A DNA stretch of 64,000 nt, taken from the NCBI RefSeq assembly GCF_023702065.1, contig NZ_QFDM01000001.1:248001-312000 (forward strand). The letters run 5' to 3'. A model generated the notes under the pieces. The model was given only the letters and a program-made list of their open reading frames with translations, had not been told where the DNA came from and searched no databases. A program made the position numbers and the translations under genes. This document shows, in pieces, positions 51,496 to 59,936 of this stretch (its first letter is position 1; every line of letters begins with the position of its first letter). Origin of the DNA: Methanoculleus oceani. Lineage in GTDB: Archaea > Halobacteriota > Methanomicrobia > Methanomicrobiales > Methanoculleaceae.

Positions 51496-52409
51496 GTGGC
51501 CACGAGGGCGAAATAGATCACGACAAGCCCCTGAAAGGCGAAGTAGCCCACGATGTTCGCGACGGCATAGGGAAGAGCGCCCGCCCGCCCGGCGCACCGG
51601 TGCGAAAACCCCCACAGAGCGATCACGAGCGGGATGAGGGATACGAGCGCCACCGGCCGGAAGTCCACGGGAGCGAAGACTCCGGTGAGGGCATAGAGGG
51701 TGAGCACCGCGGTCGCGAGGGTCGCAGCGAGGGCGATGAGCGAAAACCCGAAGATGCGGCCTTTCCGGGCGACGAGGGTCCGCTTCCCCCCGGCGATGTC
51801 GCCCTCCATATCCGGGATCTCGACGCTCGTGATGAAGACGAGCCCGTAGAGGCAGAGCGGGAGGGCGAAGGCGAAGAAGGCGGCATCGAGCGTTCCTGCC
51901 GCGACGAAGTAGCCCGCGCCCGGCATCAGGAGACCGAAGGTGACCATGTTCGCGACCTCGCCGAGTTTATGGTAGGCGAGCGCGAGCGGCGGCGCCGTGT
52001 AGAACCAGCCGAGCAGGTTGCCCGCGATGCCGAAGACGAGGAAGACGACCGGGTAGGCGTAGACGGTCACGAAGAGATACCCGATCAGGACCGAGACCGC
52101 CATCAGGACGACGGCCGCCCGGAAAGCGGCGGGTTTCAGGTCCGGGTTGGCGGCGAGGACGCCGCTCCCCCCGGATATCGGCGTCGTCTCGACGAACCGG
52201 TCGGCGTCGGCATCGAAGTAGTCGTTGCTGTAGTGGACGGAGAGGTGCGCCGCCGCCATGGCCGCGTAGCCGACGAGGAACTGCACCGGGGTGAACCGTG
52301 CCCCGAGGAGGGACGCGAGGAGCGCCCCGGCGGTGAACGGGATGAACCCCGAGAGGAGGAAGTGGAACCGGCCAAGTCTGATGAACTCAGCGATGGCACG
52401 GGTGTCCAT
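51486..52409 (-). CDS. UbiA-family prenyltransferase (MenA-like), copy 1
   Basis: From ATG 52409 the protein has 307 residues and about eight to nine helices. The two Asp-rich motifs are NDYFDADADRF (~63) and DMEGD (~190), which bind magnesium and the prenyl diphosphate. A second ATG at 52433 lies too close to the minus-strand TATA box (TATATA, 52446-52452) to be transcribed, and GGAG precedes 52409. Acceptors in methanogens could be quinone-like, haem or lipid precursors. The acceptor is not identifiable. Confidence 0.86.
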   Translation of the reverse strand: MDTRAIAEFIRLGRFHFLLSGFIPFTAGALLASLLGARFTPVQFLVGYAAMAAAHLSVHYSNDYFDADADRFVETTPISGGSGVLAANPDLKPAAFRAAVVLMAVSVLIGYLFVTVYAYPVVFLVFGIAGNLLGWFYTAPPLALAYHKLGEVANMVTFGLLMPGAGYFVAAGTLDAAFFAFALPLCLYGLVFITSVEIPDMEGDIAGGKRTLVARKGRIFGFSLIALAATLATAVLTLYALTGVFAPVDFRPVALVSLIPLVIALWGFSHRCAGRAGALPYAVANIVGYFAFQGLVVIYFALVATQA

Positions 52410-52466
52410 GGGAAGAATCTCCAGCCGCGGCATAGGGGGGGCGGGTATATAGCCTTTTTCCGATCC

Positions 52467-53126
52467 CTACCCATCCCGGCCGGACGCAAGGAGCGGCACC
52501 ACGGCCCGCAACGCATCGACGCCTCCCTCGACGTAGATGAGGCCGAGAACCGCCCGGGCAAGGGTCTCCTTCTCCTGCTCGAGTCTCTCGCCGTCCGGAG
52601 AGCGGCGGAACCCGGAACCGATCCGGCTCTCGTGGAGACCCCATCGGTCGCAGAGAGCGGTGAGACCTGCTGCCCCGACGTCTTCGCCGGGGAGGACCTT
52701 CAGCCGCAGGGTGACGTCGCCGATGAGAGCAAGGGCGTGGGAGTCGTCGGCGAAGCTCCCGAGCATTGCCAGGTCGCCTGCATGGATCGGGAGCGCGTCT
52801 TCAGGAAACCCGGCGAATATCTCCGAAAAAAGCCGTTTTGTAGAGGGGGCCATCAGAACCCGGGCAAGCCCGTCCGGACCCCGGAAGGCATGCCCGGTCT
52901 CCTGCTCGATGCGGGGAAGGGTGCGCTCTGCCACAAGAGCGGCCTGCTCCGCCAGGCGGCCGGTCGCCCTGCACCACCCACGTATCCGCCGGAGCCGCCG
53001 CGATCGCCGGGCCGATCGCCGGTGAGCGGGGAGGTACTCCAGATGGTACTCGCGCATGAGCCCTTCCTGCAGCACCGCGAGGGTCTCCTCGAGCGGGTGG
53101 GAGAGCGGCCCGTACTCGTACGCCAT
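52467..53126 (-). CDS. RNase III-like domain protein lacking usual catalytic acids
   Basis: The 219-residue soluble protein has a C-terminal half resembling an RNase III fold: DSHALALIGDVTLRL (~128-142) aligns with the NERLEFLGDxVL signature, and LARAVLGLIYVEGGVDALRA (~189-208) aligns with EALIGAIYLDGG. The GD is kept, but the glutamate of NERLE and the EAxxGA glutamate are replaced, so ordinary RNA cleavage looks unlikely. The N-terminal ~90 residues are Arg-rich (RRSARRSRRLRRIRGWC) and could bind nucleic acid. No double-stranded-RNA-binding domain is present. The family call is by pattern only. Confidence 0.6.
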   Translation of the reverse strand: MAYEYGPLSHPLEETLAVLQEGLMREYHLEYLPAHRRSARRSRRLRRIRGWCRATGRLAEQAALVAERTLPRIEQETGHAFRGPDGLARVLMAPSTKRLFSEIFAGFPEDALPIHAGDLAMLGSFADDSHALALIGDVTLRLKVLPGEDVGAAGLTALCDRWGLHESRIGSGFRRSPDGERLEQEKETLARAVLGLIYVEGGVDALRAVVPLLASGRDG

Positions 53127-53194
53127 ACGATAGGTAGGATAACGGATTGATTATAACTTTGTCCTCATGTAAACCCTCATCTATTGATGAGGGA

Positions 53195-53476
53195 TCACAC
53201 GAGACCCAGAACGAACGCGGCAGCGACTACGAGGTGCAGGCAGAGAAAGACAGGAACGAGCTTGAACGCTGTCTTCTGGGTCTTGTGCCGGAAGGCACGC
53301 ATCGCGGCAAACGCCCCGAACGGCCCGAAAAGGGCGAGTACGAGGAGCGTCTTCTCCGGTGTTCTGCGTGCATTCTTCTTTGCGGACTTTTTGTCGCGGT
53401 AATAGGTGATGAACGAGACGGCGTTCACCAGAGCATAGATTGCCAGAGCAACCCCCGGCAGTAAGGTATCCACCAT
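53195..53476 (-). CDS. DUF1294 small membrane protein
   Basis: The 93-residue protein matches DUF1294: an N-terminal helix (GVALAIYALVNAVSFITYY), the conserved DKKSAKKNARRTPEKTLL loop, then LFGPFGAFAAMRAFRHKTQK and a last helix (LVPVFLCLHLVVAAAFVLG). The function of the family is unknown; some members are fused to cold-shock domains. It stands alone, upstream of the RNase III-like gene on the same strand. Confidence 0.88.
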   Translation of the reverse strand: MVDTLLPGVALAIYALVNAVSFITYYRDKKSAKKNARRTPEKTLLVLALFGPFGAFAAMRAFRHKTQKTAFKLVPVFLCLHLVVAAAFVLGLV

Positions 53477-53596
53477 TAAGAACTCCCGCTGCCCGCCCCG
53501 ATTCCCGAGCGCCGGGGCTGCAACAGGGTACTTTACGCTCTCGGTCTTTTTATGCGGTTCTTTCCGGTTGTGCTTCTGCCCCGGGCCCTGGAGGGG

Positions 53597-53776
53597 TCAG
53601 AGCCCGGGTCTCGCGAGAGGAGACACGAACGGGGTGAACCTGCTCTTCTCCGCGAGGCAGACCGGGCAGCGCCAGTCGTCGGAGGGGTCCTCAAACGCAG
53701 TTCCCGGCGGAACATCCGCATCTCCGGTCTTTTCGTCGCGGACATGTCCGCAGATCGAGCAACGGGGGGTCTGCAT
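53597..53776 (-). CDS. Rubredoxin
   Basis: From ATG 53776 the protein has 59 residues. Two Cys-x2-Cys knuckles (CSICG and CPVCL) with DVPPGTAFEDPSDDWRCP between them define a rubredoxin that holds one iron for electron transfer, usually in oxygen or peroxide defence or with flavoproteins. A longer upstream frame overlaps the divergent prenyltransferase promoter and is not used. It is divergent from the second UbiA gene, with 88 bases between starts. Confidence 0.9.
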   Translation of the reverse strand: MQTPRCSICGHVRDEKTGDADVPPGTAFEDPSDDWRCPVCLAEKSRFTPFVSPLARPGL

Positions 53777-53864
53777 GGTCGTCACCGGCAGGAAGCGGTC
53801 CGGCTGCAGACGTAACCCTGCTGCAACCTTTTTTGAGTCGGAGCACATAACCCGGAGTACGACC

Positions 53865-54806
53865 ATGAGAGAGACCCTTGTCGCGCTCGCAGACCTCACC
53901 CGCGCCCATTTCTTCTTCGTCTGGCCCCTGCTCTTCTGCTCGGGACTCGCGCTCGCGTTTGAGAACTACGGCGGATTCTCGTGGGAACTTGTCGGCCGGG
54001 CGGCGCTCATCGGGCTCTTCGGGTTCGAAGCCGGATTCGTCTTGAACGACTACGTCGACCGGGAGTACGACCGGCGGGACGTCAATGGCTCGCTCACCCG
54101 CTACTGGCGGCCGTTCGGCAAGCGGCCGATACCGGCGGGAAAACTCTCCCCCCGGGCGGCCTTCGCCGTCTTCCTCCTCCTCGCCGGGCTTGCGGCCGCG
54201 CTCGCCGCAACCCTGCCTTCGCCCCACAACCTCTACGTCCTCGGCATCATGGGCTACTCGTACCTGGTCGAGTACTTCTACCAGACAAAGAAGCGGGACC
54301 AGACCCTGCCGGTCGCCCAGGTGATCGGGCGTACGGACTTCGCCCTCTTCCCCGTCGCCGGCTACCTTGTGTACGGGAGCCCGGACGCAACCGCCCTCCT
54401 CTTCTTCCTCTTCTTCTACCCCTGGACGCTCGCCCACCTCGGGGCGAACGACATCGCCGACGTCGTGAACGACCGTGCCCGGGGGATGGTGACGGTCCCG
54501 CGTCTGACCTTCGGTCTGACCGGGTCGGCTCCGGAGGACCCGACTCCGCTCCTCTACGGCATGAAGGGCGCGGCCGTCTGGGTCCTCGGCTTCTCGGTCG
54601 TCCACGCCGTCATGGCGCTCGTCTTCGGCCTCACGCTCGGGCCTGTCACGCTCGCGGGCTTTGCCGCGGGACTCGCCCTCCTCGGTATGGCAAACTACCT
54701 CATCCTCCGGGGGAAGAGCCCGGAAGCGGCGATGCGGGCGCTCCCGCTCATGCATGCAACGGTGATCGTCTACGCCGCGGCGATCATCGCAGGCGCCTTC
54801 CTCTGA
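53865..54806 (+). CDS. UbiA-family prenyltransferase, copy 2
   Basis: From ATG 53865 the protein has 313 residues and about eight helices. The first Asp-rich motif is NDYVDREYDRRD (~66); the second is weaker, ANDIADVVNDRARG (~198). The motif pair fits an intramembrane prenyl transfer enzyme, in archaea possibly for digeranylgeranylglyceryl phosphate or a quinone-like acceptor. It differs from the 51.5 kb paralogue in its loops. It is divergent from rubredoxin and convergent with the GNAT gene. Confidence 0.85.
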   Translation: MRETLVALADLTRAHFFFVWPLLFCSGLALAFENYGGFSWELVGRAALIGLFGFEAGFVLNDYVDREYDRRDVNGSLTRYWRPFGKRPIPAGKLSPRAAFAVFLLLAGLAAALAATLPSPHNLYVLGIMGYSYLVEYFYQTKKRDQTLPVAQVIGRTDFALFPVAGYLVYGSPDATALLFFLFFYPWTLAHLGANDIADVVNDRARGMVTVPRLTFGLTGSAPEDPTPLLYGMKGAAVWVLGFSVVHAVMALVFGLTLGPVTLAGFAAGLALLGMANYLILRGKSPEAAMRALPLMHATVIVYAAAIIAGAFL

Positions 54807-54814
54807 GGTCGGCC

Positions 54815-55309
54815 TCAAATCTCCTTCTGCATCCAGACGGTGTCGAAAAGGACCCCGCGTTTGGACCCGACGTTCCCAAAGCGCCCGCACTCGATAAATC
54901 CGTGCCGCCGGTGGAACCGGATGCTCCCCTCGTTCAGCGACGAGATGCTCGCAAGGATGCAGGCGATCCCGCGCTTCCTTCCCTCGGCCTCCAGGTAGCC
55001 GAGCACCTCCGACCCGATCCCGCGCCCGGTCAGTTCGGGCCGCAGGAAGCAGGTTACCTCGGCGGTCCGGGCGAACGCCGGCATCGGGTTGTGCGGGCGG
55101 AGCATCCCGAACCCGGCGACCCCGCCGTCTCCGTCCCGTACCGCGACGACCGGGTAATCCCGGGCGATCCCGAGGATCACGTCGAAGAAGGCATAGGGCA
55201 CCTTCTCCTCCGGGTAGGCGGCAAAGGTGTTCTCGACGTAGTAGTTGAAGATATCGACGACGGTCCTCCGGTCGGCGAGTCCGACCGGAGTCAGGGTGTG
55301 TTCCGGCAT
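54815..55309 (-). CDS. GNAT N-acetyltransferase, phosphinothricin-acetyltransferase-like
   Basis: The 164-residue acetyltransferase has the Pat/YncA-type N-terminus DRRTVVDIFNYYVENTFAAY. It also has the acetyl-CoA loop LRPELTGRGIGSEVL and the end NEGSIRFHRRHGFIECGRF. Such enzymes acetylate amino-group toxins or amino acids such as methionine sulfoximine. It is convergent with the prenyltransferase, eight bases apart. Its upstream region to 55474 holds no gene. Confidence 0.88.
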   Translation of the reverse strand: MPEHTLTPVGLADRRTVVDIFNYYVENTFAAYPEEKVPYAFFDVILGIARDYPVVAVRDGDGGVAGFGMLRPHNPMPAFARTAEVTCFLRPELTGRGIGSEVLGYLEAEGRKRGIACILASISSLNEGSIRFHRRHGFIECGRFGNVGSKRGVLFDTVWMQKEI

Positions 55310-55474
55310 GACTGACCTCCGACTGCGGCGCTCTTCCCGATACCGGGAGAGCGCCCGTATGGAATAGTGTTCGATCGTTACTCTATATCAGGCCACCCAG
55401 AGCTGCCGGTCTCATTATAGGGGATGTGTCCAGGCCGGGCCGACGGTCAGGGAATCGCCCGGCCGTCCCCTTCT

Positions 55475-55915
55475 CTACTCCACGATGAAGTCGCCGTTCA
55501 TCGAGGGATGGACGTCGCACCGGAAGAAGTAGGTCCCCGGGGTCTCGGGTGCCGTGAAGGTGTAGGTCGCCTGGTCCGGGCCGGTGACGATCTCGCCGAC
55601 GAAGATCGCCGTGGCCGCCGAGGAGTCCGTGTAGACCGCGACGTTGTGCGGGGTGCCGTCATCCCGGTTGTCGAAGTTCACCGTCACCCCCGCACCCGCC
55701 GGGACCGTGATCGTCTTCATGCTGAAGGCGAAGTTCTCGGCCGCGATCGCGACCGTCACCCTCTCCGCGGCGCGGGCCACCTCCGGGGTCACGTCCGCAC
55801 CCCCGTAACGGGCGCCATGACTACGGTTATTCGTGCCATGAACCCCACCGGGTAGGCCGGGGGCATAAAGGTTGCCCTGCCCGGTACCGGAGCCGCGGGC
55901 GACCCGACGCATCAT
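55475..55915 (-). CDS. Cupredoxin-domain protein whose signal peptide appears frameshifted
   Basis: The cupredoxin domain occupies about residues 45-146 with copper ligands His (GTPHNVAVY) and Cys-His-Met (FFRCDVHPSMNG), so blue-copper binding is intact. The N-terminal ~40 residues in this frame (RGSGTGQGNLYAPGLPGGVH) are not a signal peptide. In the +1-shifted frame, ATG 55839 gives MARITVVMAPVTGVRT and then a stop. That stretch and its TATA-like box (55864-55869) align without gaps to the promoter and signal start of the sugar dehydrogenase next door. The likely event is a small deletion in the signal region. Translation might start at GTG 55792 and yield a cytosolic form. Confidence 0.68.
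   Translation of the reverse strand: MMRRVARGSGTGQGNLYAPGLPGGVHGTNNRSHGARYGGADVTPEVARAAERVTVAIAAENFAFSMKTITVPAGAGVTVNFDNRDDGTPHNVAVYTDSSAATAIFVGEIVTGPDQATYTFTAPETPGTYFFRCDVHPSMNGDFIVE
55864..55869 (-). promoter_or_regulatory. TATA-like box of the cupredoxin gene, paralogous to the one at 57461
   Basis: CTTTATG on the minus strand lies 27 bases before ATG 55839. About 70 bases here align ungapped with 57417-57480 upstream of the sugar dehydrogenase, including box, start codon and first codons. Confidence 0.5.
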
Positions 55916-55933
55916 GACGGTGAACCTCGGAAC

Positions 55934-57436
55934 CTACGTCCGCAGCGGGGCGGTCACGTTCGCCGGGACGATCTTCCAGGCCCTGCCGGTCGCGGTGGAC
56001 GCATCCGGTCCGGCGACACCGGTCGTGAGCGCGTAGAGTTCCGAACGTTCATCCTCGCCGAACCCGAGGAGAAAGTCATTCCCGGACCCTGCGGACATTG
56101 CGGTGACGTTGAGTCCCTGCAGCCGCCACATCGCGATGTCACCGGGCATGAGGTTCTCGGCGGAGGCGGGGAAGCCCGACGCGTTCCATCCCGGCGGGGG
56201 TGTCGCGGCGACGAAGTTGCCGTTCCAGTAGCCGAAGACGTAGCGCCCCGAGAGCTCCGGGAGCTCCGTGCCGCCGTAAACCCGGCCGCCGATGATAACC
56301 GGACCCAGGTCACGGCCGCCCTCGATGATGGGGCCGATCAGGGGCTCCCCGAGGGGACCGACGGCCTCGCAGGTCCCGGGGGGGTCCCGGAAATGCAGGA
56401 GGTCGAAACAGTGGGTCCCCTCCCTGAGGCGCCAGCCGTAGTTGCCTCCTTTCACAACAAGCGAGACCTCTTCAAAGAGGTCCTGGCCCGCGTCGGCAGC
56501 ATAAAGGTTGCCTTCGGCGTCGAACGAGATGAAGGCCGGGTTCCGGAACCCGTAGGCGTAGATCTCGGGCGGGATGCTCGCGTTCGCGAGGAAAGGATTG
56601 TCCTCCGGGACCCCGTAGAGGGAACCCGCCCCTGTCGACCAGGTGGCGTTCTCCGGCGGCTCCGGGACGTTCCCGGCAGAGATGTCGTCCACGTCGATCC
56701 GGAGCACCTTTCCGTAGATCGTCGTCAGGTCCTGGGCGTTCCCGGTCTCCGGGGTGTGGCCGGTCCCGCTGTCGCCTGCTGCGCCCCCGTCGCCGAGAGA
56801 GACGTAGAGGTAGCCGTCACGGGGACCGAACGCGATGCTCCCGCCGTTATGGGTAGACTGCGGTTTGTCGATCTCCAGGAGGACCTTCTCGGAGGTCATG
56901 TCCACCCGGTCCGGGTCCGCGGGGTCGACCCGGAACTCGGAGAGGCGGTTCGTGCAATCCCAGCCTTCCGGCGCCCCCTCGCGCAGGGGTGCGCTGTAGA
57001 ACGCAAAGACCCGTCCGTTCTCCGGAAAGCCGGGGTGGGAGGCTATCGAGAGGAGCCCGCGTTCGTCGAACGGCGGGTTGAGATCGACCATGCGATCCCG
57101 GACGTCCAGAAACGGCTCCTCAAGGAGGGTGCCGTTCCCGTCGATGACCGAGACCGTCCCGATCTGGTCGACGACAAAGAGCCTGCCCGTGCCGTCGCCG
57201 GCGTCCGTGAGCATCAGCGGTGCGACGAAACCTTCTGCCACGGGCTCGAGGCTCACGTCGAGCGTCTCGTTCTCTCCGGCAAGCCTCGTCACGGAGGTGC
57301 TGTTCCGGTAGTCCGCCGCGTACGCCGACCCGGCGTTCGTCAGGTTTCCGGCGTCCGGCGACTCCTGCGCCCCGGCAAAGCCCGCCAGGGCGAAGATCAC
57401 AAGGACGGATGCCATGACTGCGGCTGCTCGTAGCAT
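55934..57436 (-). CDS. Secreted PQQ-dependent sugar (aldose) dehydrogenase-like protein
   Basis: From ATG 57436 the protein has 500 residues. A signal peptide (VMASVLVIFALAGFAG) leads into a beta-propeller of the soluble glucose/aldose dehydrogenase (GSDH) family: GRLFVVDQIGTVSVI, HPGFPENGRVFAFYS, STHNGGSIAFGPRDGYLYVS, RNPAFISFDAEGNLYAADAG and GGNYGWRLREG. The family binds PQQ and calcium, but methanogens do not make PQQ, so the true cofactor or role is uncertain. The TATA-like TTTATG 27 bases upstream implies a leaderless start. A cupredoxin gene follows and could be an electron acceptor. Confidence 0.88.
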   Translation of the reverse strand: MLRAAAVMASVLVIFALAGFAGAQESPDAGNLTNAGSAYAADYRNSTSVTRLAGENETLDVSLEPVAEGFVAPLMLTDAGDGTGRLFVVDQIGTVSVIDGNGTLLEEPFLDVRDRMVDLNPPFDERGLLSIASHPGFPENGRVFAFYSAPLREGAPEGWDCTNRLSEFRVDPADPDRVDMTSEKVLLEIDKPQSTHNGGSIAFGPRDGYLYVSLGDGGAAGDSGTGHTPETGNAQDLTTIYGKVLRIDVDDISAGNVPEPPENATWSTGAGSLYGVPEDNPFLANASIPPEIYAYGFRNPAFISFDAEGNLYAADAGQDLFEEVSLVVKGGNYGWRLREGTHCFDLLHFRDPPGTCEAVGPLGEPLIGPIIEGGRDLGPVIIGGRVYGGTELPELSGRYVFGYWNGNFVAATPPPGWNASGFPASAENLMPGDIAMWRLQGLNVTAMSAGSGNDFLLGFGEDERSELYALTTGVAGPDASTATGRAWKIVPANVTAPLRT

Positions 57437-57468
57437 GAGCCACACCCCGTGAGCGAGAGCCATAAAGG

Positions 57469-59478
57469 TTACCCGATCCGTTCGTAGATCCGGACCCCGC
57501 CTTCATCGTAGACGAGACGAAGCCCGCTTTCCGGCAGCCGGACGTCGTAACGCTCGTGTTCTGGCTCCCCGACGTAGAGGAGGGTCGCGTTGTACTTCTC
57601 CATGAGTACGAGGGTCTCCTCCGGGTTCTCGTAGATCGCCCGGATCTCCGCCGGGCGATCGGTATACCACGCCCCGTTCCCCCGCCAGGTCAGTTCGTGG
57701 CCGATCTGCCCGAGGACCGTCGGGATGCCGGAAAACGACGAAACCCGTGAGTAGTAGCCGTAGTCCCCGTTCTCCGCCTCCACGATACAGTGACCGCCCG
57801 GAAGCGTCCGGAGGTAGTCGACCGCCGCAGCCTCTCCTGGCCGCGTGGCGTCGAGGTAGGCGAACCCGTCCAGGGTGCGGTAGCCAGCCGGGGGATAATC
57901 GATCCCGAGAAGGCCCCGGCCGATATCGACGTCGAGGGCGAACGGAGCGGCGATGAGGGCGATGGCGGCGACAACCGCAAGCCACCGGTCCGCCGGGAGG
58001 ACCGGTCGCCGCCCTGCAAGCCACGCCCCGGCGAGGAGGAGGGAGCCCGTGCCGAGAAGGATCCAGGCGTCGAAGTAGAACTTGAAGATGGTGTTGAACC
58101 GGCTGTAGTCCCCCCCGAGCATCTCCTGGAAGTAGAAGACCTCGCAGAAGACGAGCACCGAAAGACCGGCGATGCAGAGGAGGGCCGGAAACGCGTGACG
58201 CCTCCTGAGGAGAAGGCAGGCGAGCGGCACCAGCGCGATCCCGAGGACGACGTAGCCGACGGCGAGGAACGGGAGGGCAAGAGCAAGCAGGACCGGGAAC
58301 CGCCGGATATCCCGGGCGACGGCGGCGTAGATGATTCCAAGGAAGCCGCCCCAGACCACGAGGAAGGCGAACGGGTCGGTGGGGGAGAACCCCCAGCCGA
58401 TCCCCCCCACGCCCGCGGGCTCGAGGTGCAGGTAGTAAGGGAGGTAGATGAGGAGGGCTGCCGCCGGGACCGCGACGGCGGCGGCGAGGGTGGGGAGATC
58501 CCGTTCCCGGAGAGAGAGCACGAGGAGGAAGACGGCGACGACGGGACCGTAGACGAGGGCGTCCCAGGAGCATAAGAGCGGCATCGAACCGATGCTCAAG
58601 GCCAGGAGGAGGGAAAGGGTTCCCCGTCCCCGGAGATCGAGCCCGCCCCAGCGGCACCATGCAAACCCGAGGAGGAGGAGGAGGAAGGCCTGGTTGAACA
58701 CGGCCATCTCGAAGGCGTGAACGTTCCCGAGGAGGAGGGAGAAGGCCGGGAACTCGAACCGTGCGCCGGCGACGATCCAGTTGGTATCCTGGAGCGCACC
58801 GTAAAGGTCCCGGCCCGTGGCGAGGAACCAGGGAACCGACGGGGGGACGAGGAGGAGGACCGCGAGGGGGAGCCACCGCCACCGCGAAAGAAGGAGATGC
58901 CCGAGGGCATAGAGCGCCGCGAACGCCGTCCCGTAGACAGTTCCCGGAATCAGGTTGAAGGCCACTTCCGACGGAATGCCGGTGACGATCGCGAGGCAGC
59001 CCATCAGCCAGTGGCCGAGGTAGTAGTAGACGGTGAGGTGGCCGCCTGCAAACCAGGGGTCGAGCGGCGGCACCACGGGCTCCCGGATCACGCTCGCGAG
59101 GAAGGCGTGGTTCATGTACTGCTCGCTGAAGTAGCCGATGGGCGGGTTTACGAACCGGACCGCAAGCGCGAAGAGGAAGCCGACGGCGAAGACCGCGTCC
59201 CAGGCGAGGAGGTCCCGGATCTCCCGTGGCCGGTACTCGCCCCGCGAGAGACCGTAGGCGCCGAGGCCGACGAAGACGAGGAGGGCAAGGGCGACCGGGA
59301 CGCCGAGGAGGCCGCAGTACCAGGTCGCGAGGGCGAAGAGGAGGAGGGAGGCCGGGTAGGCCGCCGGGTAGGCGTAGTCGCCGAGCGCCGGGCGGAGACG
59401 GGGCCAGAGAGCGAGCTGGATGCCTTTGATGAGGGCAACCCAGAGGAGCACATCGTACGCCTGCAGGATGAGGTCCAC
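57469..59478 (-). CDS. DUF2298 (YYY) large membrane protein
   Basis: The 669-residue protein has more than ten helices and belongs to the archaeal/chloroflexal DUF2298 family, whose signature is visible in GGHLTVYYYLGHWLMG (about 145-160). FNLIPGTVYGTAFAALYALG follows, and LLGGDYSRFNTIFKFYFDAW lies near the middle. An extracytoplasmic C-terminal domain (RTLPGGHCIVEAENGDYGYY, IPTVLGQIGHELTWRG) resembles membrane glycosyltransferases with an exported head. A role in surface polysaccharide or N-glycan assembly is likely but unproven. It lies upstream of the sugar dehydrogenase on the same strand. Confidence 0.86.
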   Translation of the reverse strand: MDLILQAYDVLLWVALIKGIQLALWPRLRPALGDYAYPAAYPASLLLFALATWYCGLLGVPVALALLVFVGLGAYGLSRGEYRPREIRDLLAWDAVFAVGFLFALAVRFVNPPIGYFSEQYMNHAFLASVIREPVVPPLDPWFAGGHLTVYYYLGHWLMGCLAIVTGIPSEVAFNLIPGTVYGTAFAALYALGHLLLSRWRWLPLAVLLLVPPSVPWFLATGRDLYGALQDTNWIVAGARFEFPAFSLLLGNVHAFEMAVFNQAFLLLLLGFAWCRWGGLDLRGRGTLSLLLALSIGSMPLLCSWDALVYGPVVAVFLLVLSLRERDLPTLAAAVAVPAAALLIYLPYYLHLEPAGVGGIGWGFSPTDPFAFLVVWGGFLGIIYAAVARDIRRFPVLLALALPFLAVGYVVLGIALVPLACLLLRRRHAFPALLCIAGLSVLVFCEVFYFQEMLGGDYSRFNTIFKFYFDAWILLGTGSLLLAGAWLAGRRPVLPADRWLAVVAAIALIAAPFALDVDIGRGLLGIDYPPAGYRTLDGFAYLDATRPGEAAAVDYLRTLPGGHCIVEAENGDYGYYSRVSSFSGIPTVLGQIGHELTWRGNGAWYTDRPAEIRAIYENPEETLVLMEKYNATLLYVGEPEHERYDVRLPESGLRLVYDEGGVRIYERIG

Positions 59479-59675
59479 GCCCTGCTATCGGGGTTTGAGT
59501 ATATGCGTCTTGTGTCCACATCCGTGGACGGCGGGCGAGTCTTCGGAAGGCTGCCCGGCCGCTTTGCGGAGAGGTCACGGCCGGGCGGGAGGTTCGGCGA
59601 GATAACGGACCGGGTGGGGGCGGAGAAGGTCGTTGCGGCCGCCGCGATGAGGGCCGGAGACCGCTCCTGCAGGGC

Positions 59676-59930
59676 TCAGCGCGGTTGTGCCTCCGCCTTC
59701 ATCGCTTCGGGAGGTCCTCTCTCGCGGTCGCCCCAATCCCCGCACTCGGTGATGACCTTCCACGTCTCCCGGATCCCCTCCTCCAGCCGTGCGATCCGGG
59801 CGGTCCCGCCGAGGCTCTCCTCGACCTCGAAGAACTCCCGTGCCTTTTGCTCGTTGAACGGGCCGTAGCGCTTGATGCCGTCCTGGTCGCTGAGAACTTC
59901 GACCCTGTACTTCAACCGGGAGATGTTCAT
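59676..59930 (-). CDS. Hypothetical protein of 84 residues
   Basis: Three ATG codons follow each other at 59936, 59933 and 59930. The GGTGA ribosome site spaces best with the third. The protein reads MNISRLKYRVEVLSDQDGIK, then RYGPFNEQKAREFFEVEESL and GGTARIARLEEGIRETWKVI. It is small, charged and probably alpha/beta, and I recognise no family. Some resemblance in plan (YGPF...AREFF) to small DUF1508-like proteins is too weak to name. The 197-bp spacer to the DUF2298 gene is empty. Confidence 0.6.
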   Translation of the reverse strand: MNISRLKYRVEVLSDQDGIKRYGPFNEQKAREFFEVEESLGGTARIARLEEGIRETWKVITECGDWGDRERGPPEAMKAEAQPR

Positions 59931-59936
59931 CATCAT

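Noticed and set aside
55934-57436. Sugar dehydrogenase and adjacent cupredoxin as a proven respiratory sugar-oxidation pair
   Set aside because: Methanogens of this group are not known to make PQQ or to respire sugars. The pairing is positional only, so no pathway was claimed.
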